Positions 35,261 through 47,476 of a DNA stretch of 64,000 nucleotides are shown here, piece after piece. Each line of letters starts with the position of its first letter. The stretch's first letter is position 1. Both the position numbers and the translations under genes were made by a program. This DNA is from Coriaria nepalensis (taxonomy: Eukaryota; Streptophyta; Magnoliopsida; Cucurbitales; Coriariaceae). The stretch is from positions 2,986,001-3,050,000 of the forward strand of contig CP114500.1 of assembly GCA_027186245.1 (NCBI GenBank), read 5' to 3'. Under the pieces are notes generated by a model. It saw nothing but the letters and a program-made list of their open reading frames with translations, had not been told where the DNA came from and ran no database searches.

Positions 35261-36404
35261 GTCCTATGGTAGTTTACTTTACGGGTCAAAAACCCCTTAG
35301 ACCCATAGAGTAATCTAACATTTATGTGTAAATTAGCATAAATGGTAATTTACTCTACGAGTCGACGACCTTTTAAACCCATAGAGTAATCTAACATTTA
35401 TGTGTACATTAGCAAATGTAGTAGTTTACCCTCCGGGTTAAAGCCCCCTTGGACCTATAGAGTAAACTAACATTTATGTGTAAATTAGCAAATGTGGTAG
35501 TTGTTGAAAAGTGATATGTTCTGCTCTTCTGTTATTATGTTTTTGCATTCTATTTTTTCCATTCTATTTTATTGACTTTTTGCATCAAATGGATTTTAGC
35601 GCTAACTCTTTCTACATCAATTAAACCTTCTCAAACAAAACCTGTGAGAATTGGTTTGAAACAGATTTGATCAAAAATGAAAAAATTATGGTAGTTTTAC
35701 TTTAGTACTCTACGTACTCTACCAGGTCGATGGGTGAAGACCGATGGCCATAGAGTAAAACTCAAATGCCTTTGACAAGTGCTCGATGGGGCTCTCGAGT
35801 ACTCCACGTACTCTACTGGCTCGAAGGGTCAAGTTTTCCTTTGTCTTGAGATCGTTCAAGCCGTAGAGTACTCTACATACTCTACCGAGTCGATGGGTAG
35901 AATACTCAGAGCCATCAACCCATAGAGTAGCCTCAGTCTGTAAAAGCTATTTTTTTTTTCTGCTCTCTTTTCACTCGAATTCTAACAATAGTTTACTCTA
36001 CGGGTCGAACTCTCATTCGGGAATCCCAGACTGAGACGAATTCTCATTCAACTCGACATCTTACATTAAGATCAAGTCAGACCGACATCTTACATTTAGC
36101 TCGATATGTGAGATATCGATATGAATTTCAGCTTGACATGTGAGATATTAGTTTGAGTTTTAGATAGATATGTTGATATCGGTCCAATAAAAAATTAGAG
36201 TGGCTGCCATTATGTGTCAGGTTTCAAGAAAGTTTCAATCGTTTCAAGCAATTTTAAGAGCGAAGAACGAAGAAAGAGGAAAAATTAAACAGTAATTTCA
36301 GTAAATTTTTTTTTTTGGTTAGAAAGGTATTTAGCTAAAAGAATTAAAAGAATGGTGAAAAACAAAAAAAGAGTTTGCCGGGAGGGTATTTAGCTAAATG
36401 TCCC
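35260..36404 (-). repeat. Right inverted arm of the complex
   Basis: Inverted partner of 26452-27600. The outer end reads GGGTATTTAGCTAAATGTCC on the plus strand. The flank beyond (CTGATAAGAAAG) and the flank outside the left arm (ATAATGAAAAGG) show only imperfect similarity, so a target duplication cannot be claimed. Confidence 0.85.
35270..35480. repeat. Hairpin-forming tandem units, right block
   Basis: About three units of AGTTTACTTTACGGGTC / GACCCATAGAGTAATCTA type with ACATTTATGTGTAAATTAGC spacers, the inverted counterpart of 27395-27600. Confidence 0.8.
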
Positions 36405-38024
36405 TGATAAGAAAGAGAAAACTGTATCGTTTAATTCATGAGGAAAGAGGTAAAAGTGCGTGAAACAAACGCACAAATTTATTATAGGACCACTTAAGAA
36501 ATCTAGCCGACAGATCCAAACAGGATGAGATTTGGGCTTTTTCATGTGCAACCACTGTGAAGTAAGATGAAGAAATAGACAGATGGAGTGTCAGTCAAGC
36601 TTTGTCGAACTGGGCCTGATAATTAATAATACTTGGCCCAAGGAAACGGAGTAATGCAAATCACGTTTCTTAAGCTCCGCGATACATATATGCTGTGATT
36701 TTTATGAAAAACTTGTCGAGTAGAAGAATAAATAAAATGTACCAAAAAAAAAAAAACCAAGGAATATGGAATCTATTGTACAAATGAAAGAAGCTGAGAT
36801 ACACAAATCTCAAGTCGTGCTGTCGAATATATTCCCTTTCCAAAAGAAAACTTGAACTTGGCTGATGAGTAAATAACATATCAAATATATATTCGGACAT
36901 GTCTTCAAGTGTCAACATCGTACGAAATTGAAGTAAAATGCCTAACAAAGATGTTTATACTTGTCAAGCAGCAGCGATAAGAATACCGAAATTGATGATC
37001 AGAAACTTCACATAACATATACGATACAACCACTTTCTATCCAAGTGAATATGATTTAGAACTGTTAGTATTTCATATCTCTAGTATCTACGGTCCCCTC
37101 ACTGCAGCAACATTATTTCATATTTGCAAAGAGACACGACATTATTATAGGCATAGTCTATAGACAGTAGATACACTTGAAGAGATGGTAAGATGTTAAA
37201 AACCAATTCCTAATGCAAAGTCGCTGTCCAATATATTAATAAATGCGTGCATGCGATATATGGACATGGGCATAATGACAAACCACTGAACACCAACCTA
37301 GAACAATAATTAAAAACACACTACTGCCATTAATACTAACAGCAACAGCTCATAAGGTTTTTCAAATTAAAAACATCATATTACAAAGACAATATTCAAA
37401 ATATCAGAAGTCATAACATTGTTGGGACTGTTACTTCAAGCTCCAACCACAGATGCTTTGGAATGAGAGGAGAGGAAGAACATGGCTTCTGTTCTGCAAA
37501 TTTGCCTTTTCCATAATAAGAAATGCTGAAATGGAAGGAAGAAAGAAGAGAAGAACCCTTCCAGAGACAGATAAGAAATGACAGTATAAAAAGTTTGGAG
37601 AAAGTTTTGAACTGGGTCCCACCAAAATAAACAGTATGGTGGTGTGACCCAGTCTTTTACTTGGGTCCCCTCATCAATGGCACCAATAGAATTCAGTCGA
37701 TTTCTGATAGCCATTGTGTACATGGAGTTGGCTGTTAAACAACCTTTTCTAAAGCTCAAGTGTTGACTGATAATGGATTCTTCCCCTTCCTTTATTGATA
37801 CATAATATTTACTGCACCTTGCTTTCTTCCTCTTCTCAATGTGGTGATATTTTCACCCACAGTAACTTGCAGATTATAACCCAATCATTGGAGGAAGAGC
37901 TCCATCGGAGAACGTATACCGGACTTATTTAGCATGGACACACCACTAAAATTTTCAAAGCTGCAAGAATAGTTAATGGTCAAGGAATGATGAAAAACTA
38001 ACCATACAGAAACGAACTACATTT
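36405..38024. other. Intergenic DNA and 3' UTR of the bHLH gene
   Basis: The part adjoining 38024 is probably the bHLH 3' UTR. Open frames here have no family resemblance. Confidence 0.5.
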
Positions 38025-39041
38025 TTATCGAGTATCAAGTCCAAGGGCCATCGCTTTAAGCTTAAGTGATTTAAGGTATTGAATTGCCTCGTCAAGCACC
38101 ACTACTGGTTCCATGCCTTGGCCTCCAGGTATAATGCTTTGCAAGATACTGACACTATCACGTATTTTTTCCTTTATCTTCCTGTCAGGGGATAAAGAGG
38201 GCACATCACTAAACTTGTAGTAGCTTTTTTCTTTGCCACAGCTGGATTCAGCATCATCATCATACATGAAGGATCCTTTGGTGGTTTGGAGAGAACGAGC
38301 AGTGTCTATTAGTGATGGGCCAACATAGCCTCCAATAGAGGTCTTTGGTTTCTTGGTGGGCCCGGCAGAACTGTCCACTTCTTCTTCAGTGCTTGCCTCG
38401 AACCAATCTCGCTTGTTCTCTAGCATTGTATTTGGGGAACGACCTGTGCTAGTAACTTCATCTTCTGAATCCGAATCCTCTTCATCATCAGAGTAGAGCA
38501 AGGCATTGAGTTCTTCAGTGTCTTCATGCATCTCACTTTGAACATCGGTTTCAGAATTTATAGCAAATTCTCTGGCTAAAAATGGCTTCAAATGAGAGTT
38601 CAAATCCGCTTTGGTTTCAACATTTTCACCACTGAAATTACGAGGAACATCAGGTTTTGGACTCAAAGAAGTTAGGCACTGTACAGGAGTACCAGTCCCA
38701 GCACTAAAGAGAACTGTTGTTTGATCCCCAGATTGGTCAACAACAAGAAATTGCTTCAGAGTACAACCAGTGCCTGTGTCGGGGTTCATTTTCCCATCAT
38801 GAGGTTCATTCCCTTGACCAATGGAGTAAGGTGCTGCAGTAAAGGGTTGTTGGAAACGGGGTAAACATTTAAACCAACCATGAGGTTCATTCCCTTGACC
38901 AAGCCAAGACGGAGGTAGTTCAGAAGAACCAAACGGAAAATTTGCATTTGACATATCCATGCCTTTACAGTAGTTGACATGGTAAGACACGGTGTTTCCC
39001 AGCCCCAGATGGGGAAGCCACATCTGACAATTTTCTCTCAT
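38025..39041 (-). CDS. SAC51-type bHLH transcription factor
   Basis: The main frame is 338 codons in one exon, start ATG at 39041, stop at 38025. A leader intron acceptor (TTTTAG) ends at 39059, 17 bases upstream of the ATG. The N-terminus (MRENCQMWLPHLGLGN) fits the SAC51/bHLH142-145 group. The middle is acidic (EELNALLYSDDEEDSDSEDE). The last 55 residues form an atypical bHLH domain: SPDRKIKEKIRDSVSILQSI, then a helix-2 VVVLDEAIQYLKSLKLKA. Imperfect repeats containing GQGNEPHGWF and GQGNEPHDGK occur near residues 50-80. The group controls xylem differentiation downstream of thermospermine, and its translation is governed by a leader uORF, which is present here at 39265-39604. Nuclear. The exact orthologue within the group is not assigned. 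Confidence 0.93.
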   Translation of the reverse strand: MRENCQMWLPHLGLGNTVSYHVNYCKGMDMSNANFPFGSSELPPSWLGQGNEPHGWFKCLPRFQQPFTAAPYSIGQGNEPHDGKMNPDTGTGCTLKQFLVVDQSGDQTTVLFSAGTGTPVQCLTSLSPKPDVPRNFSGENVETKADLNSHLKPFLAREFAINSETDVQSEMHEDTEELNALLYSDDEEDSDSEDEVTSTGRSPNTMLENKRDWFEASTEEEVDSSAGPTKKPKTSIGGYVGPSLIDTARSLQTTKGSFMYDDDAESSCGKEKSYYKFSDVPSLSPDRKIKEKIRDSVSILQSIIPGGQGMEPVVVLDEAIQYLKSLKLKAMALGLDTR

Positions 39042-39264
39042 CCGGCAAACGCAATTACCTAAAATGACAATAGTTCGTTCTACAATTAGTTAAGAACACC
39101 ACATCGACTTTTAAAATAAATCACATAAATTGGGTAAGGAAAAGAAACTTACCAGGATGAAGCTTGAAGACTTAGAAATTGTAGACTAATTTCTGATTTT
39201 TTCACGAACAAGGAAAATAACTAAAAATCCCAGCTTAAAAAGATCACAAATGCTTGAAATATAA

Positions 39265-39604
39265 CTACGTAACAGGTTTCAACAAATGACGAAAATATTC
39301 AGCCTGCAAAACACAAGATGAAAAGATACGCTCAAAAAAGAGTAGCGGGAAATGAATCTGATGTATGTGTGTGTGTATATATATATATATATATAATACA
39401 ATACAACATTGCGTGAAGACAACCACAATCTTTTTCATCTTAAGACGGTAAATCGCATTAGTTAATTTGCATATTACAAACCTGGCAATCCTGGAGAGGT
39501 TGAAAGCAAGCTATGACTCTAACGATGATGGTGGCACTCCCAGCAATCCCATTTTCGTGCTTCAATGCTCGAAATTTTGTTTGGCTCGCTGCTTGGCACA
39601 CCAT
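39265..39604 (-). CDS. Conserved-peptide uORF of the SAC51-type gene
   Basis: Two exons, 39482-39604 and 39265-39303, join at CAG/GTTTGT...TTTGCAG to a 53-codon peptide that starts MVCQAASQTKFRALKHENGI, continues TIIVRVIACFQPLQDCQ and ends AEYFRHLLKPVT before a TAG. This matches, in sequence and in its 53-residue length, the conserved uORF known from SAC51-family leaders. There the peptide represses main-ORF translation and thermospermine relieves the repression. The intron splits the uORF, so unspliced transcripts would encode a different tail. The uORF stop lies about 220 bases (genomic) upstream of the main ATG, with another intron between. Confidence 0.93.
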
Positions 39605-40620
39605 AACTACTCTCTTGCCCTTCAATACCAGGAAAAACACAGACTGTCGAAGAGAAGAAGTTGTGAGGCTCCGTTTTAAGCTCACAGGAGTGGAATTGAC
39701 TCGAAGACCTTAATTTATGACAGAGGAGAAAAACAACCCCAAAAAGAAAAATAACAAGAAAAGGAAGAATGATCTAATGAAATTGAAAAAAAAATCGAAT
39801 TCCTTGGGGATAATAGAAAACCGTAAAGATAAGGCTACGACTGAAGGAAGCCTAGTCTTGTTTCTAAACCTTCAACTTATCTGGCGGACATAGCAGGGAA
39901 TGACAACGAAGAAATTGGAACCCATGGAAGATATTACAGAAAAAGAAAGAAGATGGTAAGGGAATGAGATGAGCTATGAGATCACTAAACGATCAAAAAG
40001 CTACGTTTACAGAATCACTCTACAATACAAGTTCAACGAGATGCCCTTGCGGATAATATCAACAGAAAGACTAGGCAACCACCGCATGCTGCTCTGTGCT
40101 TATCCAGAAACAGATCGCCACGACTGTTAAACCTTTTTCAGCCGAATCTACTCAGAAATCTGCATTAATATCATAGAGTCACCATTAAAACAGATCTCGA
40201 TTGCAGGAAACAAACAATATTACAAGAAATCAAGCTCGACAGTGAAGGATCTTGAGTTTAAGCCTAAGTTTACCTGCTAACTCAGTTATGAGTCATCAAA
40301 TCCTCCATTTTTCAAATAGAGAAGATGAAAAATCAAATCGAGAGGAAACTAAAAAACCTAGAATTCATACTTCTTACATAAAAGGAAAAGCTAACAGATA
40401 TAAAAAGCTACAATCTGAAGGGAGGAAAAAAAAAAGGTAGAACAAAGTTGTTTATTACGAAAGAGAAAGGTCAGAGGAGTAAACTTACAGTGAAGGAAAC
40501 GAATTCTTGCGAAGAATATAGAAAATCGTGAGGATATAGCCGAAATCGTGCCGGATGATCTCAGATTGTACGCAGTACTAAAGCAGAGAGAGAGGGGGCA
40601 GAGCAAAATGGAAACAGTCA
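39605..40620 (-). promoter_or_regulatory. Long intron-containing 5' leader and promoter side of the bHLH gene
   Basis: Possible leader donor sites on the minus strand include CACT/GTAAGTTT at about 40488 and AGCAG/GTAAACTT near 40272. Long spliced leaders are usual for this gene family. A CT-rich run on the minus strand near 40585-40600 could mark the transcription start. No other gene is visible. Confidence 0.45.
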
Positions 40621-43600
40621 AAGGCAAAACTTGAGGATGTCACGGAGAGAGAGATTATATAGAAATAACATTGACGAAAATGCCCCCCTCTGCGATCTAT
40701 GCGCACAAAAAAAAAAAAAAGAAGAAGAAGAAATTAACCCACACGCGCAAGGGAAAAAACTCATACGTGCGGGAAGAGTGCACGCAACGTAGTTTAGCGT
40801 ACAATGATGAAGTACAGTCTTTCTCCTTTCTCGTCCCTTCCTCACTCTCTTCTCTCCCCGTCGTGTGGGCCCCACTGGCGTGGTTCTCGTGGGTGGATTT
40901 ATCAACAACTGAATTATCACTTATGTATTCCCTTAGTTTGGATCGGGTCAAATTAATCCATTTCCCTTTTTGACCAACTTGGACCCGGACCAAATCAATT
41001 GCAATGTAGTCTATAATATCAACATTTCTTTCTCCTATGAGGTAGCGGCATCGAAATTATACACCGAAGAGAACGATTGAAAGAAGAACCCCAAAAAAGA
41101 AAAATCTTTTATTTTTTAAATTTTAAAAAATAATTGTGAGATACAAATTAGAAACTAATTATTAAACTGTAAAATTTAAACTAAAAAAAATAATGCACAT
41201 GATTAATTAAATTTTATTATAATCATAAATAATAAACGTTACACTCATATAATAACGAGTGTGATGTTCATTAGGATGTGTTCGGTACATATAACGAGTT
41301 TATTCTATAAAAGAGAAAAGAGAAAAAAAAAAAAAAAACCAGTCAAATAATTAAAGGCATAATAATTATGATTGCAAAATGGCCAGTTTGTACATATGGA
41401 TACCGTGAGTAAAGGAAAATTTGAAGTTCAAAGGAGTTTTTTTTTTTTTCTTTTTTCTCCAAAAAAATAAAAATAAACAAATAAAAACAATTAATGAAAA
41501 AAAGGAGGTGGAATCCTATGTTTTACATGAAGACCAATAATTTTGCACCTTGACCATTCAAACCCATCAGATATGTATAATAGAGAGCTCCTATCATGAA
41601 ATCAAAACCCACCACCAACATTCGTAATTTTACCCTTTTCATTGATGCAAGTCACTTGTGGCCCACTTTTAATGAGGGATCTAAAAAAGGGTAAAGTCGG
41701 CAATCCACTCTAAGATGTAGTAATCCTTTTGATTGATGTGATGTAGATCATAGATTCATACATCTAGAGCAAAGGGCAGGGCAAAGGAGGGCAAAGGGGA
41801 TGTGTCTAGTTTCTACACTCTTATCTAAGCTATCAAAAGTAGTAGGCATCAATAGCCCTCATTGTTCAATATCTCACGCACGAGCCAGCTTTTATTACAA
41901 GTTGTGATCATGTCTTTTACCTCATCTTTACCTTTTCTAACTGGGTTTGTTTACCTTCCTTTATACATAATTTCTCTTTTTTCTTTTTCTTTTTAAATAT
42001 ATTCATTTATTAAATAAATAAATAACTGGAGAAATTAAAAGGTACCTAACCTGACAGTGCATGGTTGGAGCATAAACTATATGTAAATAATTTATATAAA
42101 TATTAATAATATAAGCTGAAAACAAATCTTAAGAAGATCCTGTGCAGTAATTAATTAATCAATTTTATTATAAAAAATATGTATATAATTTTAGTTTTTT
42201 TTTTTTTTTGGTAGAAAAATATTAAAAAATTGGATGATACTAAGCACACACCTTCATGCCCTTTTGTTTGGAGTGGAGGGAACAATGAGAAAGGCCCCCA
42301 ATCAAGTTCCTCCCCCTTTTACTTCAATTTCAATTCCAATTGGGTCTTACCTTTTGGTGGCAATATATATATATATATAATTATAATTAAATAAAAATTT
42401 ATTCAGTTTATTATTATTATTATTATTATTATTTTTCCCCTTTTATTAACTCATCATTTCGTAGATGCTCGCTCGCTGAATTAAAGCTGTCTAGCTTGTT
42501 TAAATATAGTGTCAAGCACTTATTAAAGCGGTTTATATATATAAATTAAAATTAAATAAATAAATATTTTATATCGAAAAGTAAATGTATGAGTAAAATG
42601 GTCGGACTTGGTAGTTGTGGATTGACCACTTAACTGAAAATCACACCTTCAGATTGGATGCTTCATTTTGATGTTGCCTCAAGTTAAAGCTCCACTATTT
42701 ATTCATATTATTTATTATATATATATGTATATATTCATACACAAAGTGGACCTATCCACCATATGTTTAACTAAAATGTAACTATATATGCAACTATGCA
42801 AGGAAAAACGATATTGTATGCGTCTTTGAGAGGTAGTTTAAGTTTTAATAGTAGATGGGTGATTTCTCGGGTGAGAATTTCGGTTCGAAATTCAAATATC
42901 TATTACATTTTAAATTTGTATCTCATTGAAATTTCTCCGTTATAAAAAATATATATATAAACCGATATGTATTTTGAATTCATTCCTAACAAAATTTCCA
43001 CATGGGTTTCATACCTTTATTATGGTTTGGTAAAAGGATAAGAAAGGAAAGTTAACGTTATTAAACTTATGTTGATGTTATATACCATCATCCCTTTACT
43101 ATTCCAATTTCCACATATGTGGGAAGATACAATGTACGTGTGTGTATGAGTGTATCTATCGGTGTGAATCATTAAAAAGAGAGATTATGTTGTTGTAGTT
43201 GAACTACTAAATCACAAGGTACTATCATTGTGGAATAAAACATACCTAAATCCTAAAGTAACGGTTTTGTAAGGAGGAGTTGGTTTAGAATGTAATATTA
43301 TGTATAAAATTAGGGATGTTTCAACTTATGAAATCAATATATGAGAAATGGTGTTGCTTTGTTTTTTTTTTTTTATTGTTTATTGATCACCCTAAGATAA
43401 ATGTTAGAATCCTATTTGATATTTGAATATGTCACACGCAATCGAAAAACTACTATATATAATATGTACCATCTATATATAAATTTAAATTTATGTTGTA
43501 TATAAGAAAACGAGTCGAGAATATCATCTTATTTTGGGAGCATTTAACACGAGAATGCAATCGAACTCAAATTCCTTCTCATTCTTGATGAAAAAAGAAG

Positions 43601-45099
43601 CGGCTGAGTTAATACATTAACAGGATTGTTGTGAAGACATGTACTTTCCATTAGAAGGTTGAAGAAGATTGATTACATATAGAAAGAGACGGAAGAGCTA
43701 AAATGGCGTGATTAAGTTAAAGGTGGGACCATATTTTTGACTAATTAAGGTGGGACCAACATGGGGGTGGAGCCAATTTGGTTGTGGATTCTCCAACAAA
43801 AACATCCACGCCTCTAAAGCTTAAATACAAAATTACCTTCTCTACTAAAAAGGGAAATTTATTCTACCCTTAAAAAAAATTATTAATAATAAATAAATAA
43901 ATAAAAAACAATAATAATAATAAATAGACATAAGAAGCACAAACCAAATGGGTAAAAAGAAAGAAGAAAAGGACTCTTATATGCTTCATAGCACCCACTT
44001 TTTAAGACTTCTTATTCCTACTTGCTTTATTATAATAATGCCCTTGTTTTAACAAAAGCCAATGTCCCCATTTTAAAGTGCTCTTCTTTTCTTTCTTTTA
44101 GATTCACTCTTCCATTTTTTCTTATGAGGACTTGTTTGGAAATTTGATTTGTTTATTGACCCGAGATTGCACGATTGAGTCTATTACTGATTAGCCTTCA
44201 TTTTTCCCATCCACAAACACGTGTGATGCGCATGCTTCATAATTTGTCACGGTTATTTATTATATGTGAAGGGCAAAAGCATGGCGTATCAATTGTTATT
44301 ATCCATAATTATTGGAGGTATTTTTAGAGTTAGAAGCTTAGAACACATTAATATTAAGGTCTAACGTTCAATGAGATAGGTACTTATCATTTGTTTTAAT
44401 CAAATCATGGTGTTTCTCCTATGATCTTATCAATGAAACTAATTTGATGATAGTATCAATAATCGAAATATAGTTGAATTAGAAGAATCTAACGATAGAT
44501 CTGTTCTATTTTTTAAATGTAATTTAAATGAAAATAAAAATAAAAATATTGATTTTATTGTATCTATTTAATTACATAAAGAATGAGTAAATAAAATATA
44601 TAAAAAAAGATATTGATTCCATTTTTAATCAAATCATTAATCATGCATTTGGTTACTTTAAAAATTAAAATTACCCGAAAGTGTTATAATGAAATTTAAG
44701 AATATGTAAAATATATATATATATATATATTGTGTAAATGAATTGTTAAATTGATTCTCACAAAAAAAATATATACATATTTGAAGAGGCATAGATAAAT
44801 GATTTTTATTTTTTCGTTTAAGTGGGAATAGTTATCATTAATTTGAATCAAATAGTTGAATCATAAATGTAATATATTTTCATTTTAGTCCTACTCAAAT
44901 AATGGAACCAAACGTGATATAAATTTATGGTATTCGCCTAATGGATTTATAAAAAATTTTTTCTATACACATTATATTTTTACTTATTATTATTTTCATA
45001 TCACATCATATATCATATAAATAATATTTATAATTATAGTAAAGTGTATATTTAAGTGATTATGCAAGTTGTGCATAAAATATTTTGAGATTTATATAT
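40621..45099. other. AT-rich intergenic DNA
   Basis: No gene is supported over about 4.5 kb. Contents: poly-A/GAA tract near 40708-40733, (TTA)n near 42411-42434, several (AT)n runs (42365-42380, 42717-42735, 44710-44731) and long AT-rich stretches. 44370-44890 has MITE-like AT-rich phrases without ends I could pair. Confidence 0.5.
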
Positions 45100-47476
45100 A
45101 TCTCGTTCACATATGCTCCAATAGAGACTCCACAGGGAAGAGTTGCGCAAGTTGAATATCAAATCGGATGACTAGAGCCCATACGGCGTAGAAGAGTTTA
45201 TGCATGAACAAGCTCCGACTTTATATGCCTAGACCTTGGGAAACACTAGAACGGTAGAAAGAGATATCACCCATCCTTCTAATGAAGCATAATGATTCCT
45301 TAACATACAATTACCGAAGTCTTTGCTAAAGGCTAAATAGAGAACACTTCAGCCTAAGTCAGATTATAGTACCATTCTTTCCTTTGATGCCCTTTATCAC
45401 CTCATTCTGGCCTTCCAACAATAATGTGGTTTTCTCCTTAAACCCATTGGCGGTCTGAATTAACTTTAACCATTTCTCCTCCACCTTTTTCCCTGTTTTC
45501 ACCCCTTCTATCTCCTCATAAATCTCTTTATCATCCACCTCTCTGAACAAAATTATTGATCCACCCATTTTGAATCAACCTTTTAATATCCATTTTTAGG
45601 TGGATGTAATCATCATTTTTATGCCCATAATCTCCATGACAATGGTAGTACAAGTGTCTATCACGCTGGCTAGGTGGGGTCCATATAGGAGTCATACGCC
45701 TAAACAGATTATATCCTTTCAGTCTATGAAGATTACCTCAATACTATCTGTTAAAGGAGTAAGAGTTTCATGAATTAAGGCAGCCAACTTCCTCTTAATT
45801 TCACTTCTTATCATCCCTCCATTCAGTTCTTCCTCTTGAACCTTTCTTCATCTTCTTAGAATTTGAATCACCCTTTGAATTCGGCTTTGACTTCCCTTCA
45901 CTTAAGCCACATAAATGTACTATTGTAGACAATCTTCCTTGCTTCTTCCAATACCTTAATAAATGACTCAAAACGCCTCTTACTAGAATTGGACAGTTGT
46001 TTTCCATTAATAGTAGCTCCTAAGAATGCATACAATACCCCCGAATATACTTGTAGGTCTACTATCTAAGCTTCTTTCTTAAATTGATAAGTACTTTCAT
46101 TCAAGGATTCTCTAAATTGCTGCTTAATTTTGTGAAAGCTGACTAATGGTTTCTTAAGGGTCTTGGCCCCTGAGTTGCTGGCCATGAACTGAGTTCTTAG
46201 TTCAATGAAAGAATCAATCGATTCGGGAGCTAAGACTCTATACTAATCTATTGTCAGGCCGACTAGAGTAATATGGAAGGCCTAGCACATCAGTTCGTCA
46301 ATTAAAGCGTTAAAGCTCATAGTAGTTAGAATCTCCTCTATAAGAACAAAATTGAGGATATTTGAACTTCCCAGGTCTTGAGTAATCCAAAATTCTCTAA
46401 GTAAATGGACTATCATCTTCATCTATTTCTTGCTCCAGACCACCTTTCTTTGAAGTGTCCTCCAACATTTTAAATTACTTGCCAAACTTAACTCTTATTT
46501 GGTGAACAAAATTTTCAACCCTATTCACATGGTTATCCTCCATTTGAGGTTGATGAGGGGGAGGTGCATGATGAGCTCCCAACTTGTTTTGAATATGCCG
46601 CATAGCCCTTTTGATCATATCATTAGTAGACTGATTTATTTGCCCCTACTAGTTCATCATAATCCTTTGCATGGCCTCCATAGCTTGAACTAATCACACC
46701 AGAACTCCTTCATTCTCTCCTACGCCAGTCTTAGGGGTGGTAATTCCCTCCCTCCCCCCCTCCCCCTCCAGTGCAAGTCCTTTTCCTACACCCTTAGTGA
46801 GACTCATTGTTCTCTTCCCACGGTTGCTGCCAAATTGTTAATGCTCGAATCCGGTCCATACAACAATATACTCCTTAGCTAGGACTCTATTCTTGCACAC
46901 AAAATAGAAGGATATGCAAGCGTTGTATTCGACACACATTCTCCGATGCTTAAGTTAATTTTTTTAAAATAGTCATTTCCTTGGAAAAAATAAGAGAGCT
47001 CCTGGGTTATGAATAGTAATTCACTCTTGATCCTTTTAGGAGTTTGATATTTATACTATTTGATGGGGAGACCATTTTGGCAGTGACTTTACATGCGACC
47101 CGAACTAATTGGCACACTTTGTCACTGACCTTATATTCTTGCTATTTTCTTAATTGTATCCTAACAAAATTAGAGATTTGCTATTTACTACATGTGTTAA
47201 GGGATCCTTATCCATTAGCCTCTCATCACTACTATTGCTCTAACCAATTGTCCGACCACCTTAATTGGTTTGTCCTAAAATTAGATTTTAAGATATAAAT
47301 ATCTGATCAAGTCCCACACGGAAATGCCGACCTATCCTGATCAGCACATCTATACTTCAATGTTTCATTTCGCAAATGTGACTTGCCTCCTCCTACCACT
47401 ACTAGTCAGCTTGACATATTTGACCCCAATCCCTTATTTGGTTCTATCCAGGCAACGGTGAGAATTGCCCCCAACA
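45100..47476 (-). mobile_element. Truncated Ty3-gypsy retrotransposon (5' LTR + gag)
   Basis: On the minus strand a 635-bp LTR (47476 to 46842) begins TGTTGGGGGCAATTCTCACC and ends ATTCGAGCA. A primer-site-like TTTGGCAGCAACCGTGGGAA follows. gag begins at 46807 with MSLTKGVGKGLALEGEG; further on it has SPFT.RILDYSRPGKFKYPQ, a Gypsy gag capsid motif, near 46400. Charged, gag-like frames persist at 45801-46007 and 45359-45568. There are many stops and frameshifts. No protease, RT or second LTR is visible, so the element is cut at about 45100. Its left limit is approximate. Confidence 0.75.
46842..47476 (-). repeat. 5' LTR of the Gypsy element
   Basis: Bounded by TG at 47476 and CA at 46842 on the minus strand, directly followed by the primer-binding region. 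It has no partner LTR in the window. Confidence 0.7.

Larger units (their letters stand above)
26452..36404. mobile_element. Nested long-inverted-repeat transposon complex with captured gene fragments
   Basis: The left arm (26452-27600) and right arm (35260-36404) are colinear inverted copies. Starting from each outer end both read through TTCAGCTAAATA / TTTAGCTAAATA, TTACTGAA, TTGAAACGATTGAAAC, GACCGATATCAACAT, CGAGTGAAAAGAGAGCAG and AGCAGAACATATCACTTTTC. Two further inverted pairs lie inside: 28070-28315 with 33060-33345, and 29760-29945 with 34535-34735. A terminus-like motif close to GATTATTTTAGAAAATACCC / TTCCCCGATAATTTTT recurs in both orientations. No transposase is recognisable. Inside lie an SDR exon and an AIR carboxylase fragment. 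The organisation fits foldback or Mutator-like elements that carry host gene pieces; the class is an inference. Confidence 0.7.

Noticed and set aside
37436..37759. 107-codon open frame downstream of the bHLH stop
   Set aside because: It overlaps the probable 3' UTR and resembles no known family; another open frame overlaps it on the same strand, as expected by chance.
40671..40993. Opposed 100- and 98-codon open frames on both strands
   Set aside because: Both depend on the same poly-A/GAA tract, giving Lys- or Phe-rich translations; they lie in the promoter side of the bHLH gene.
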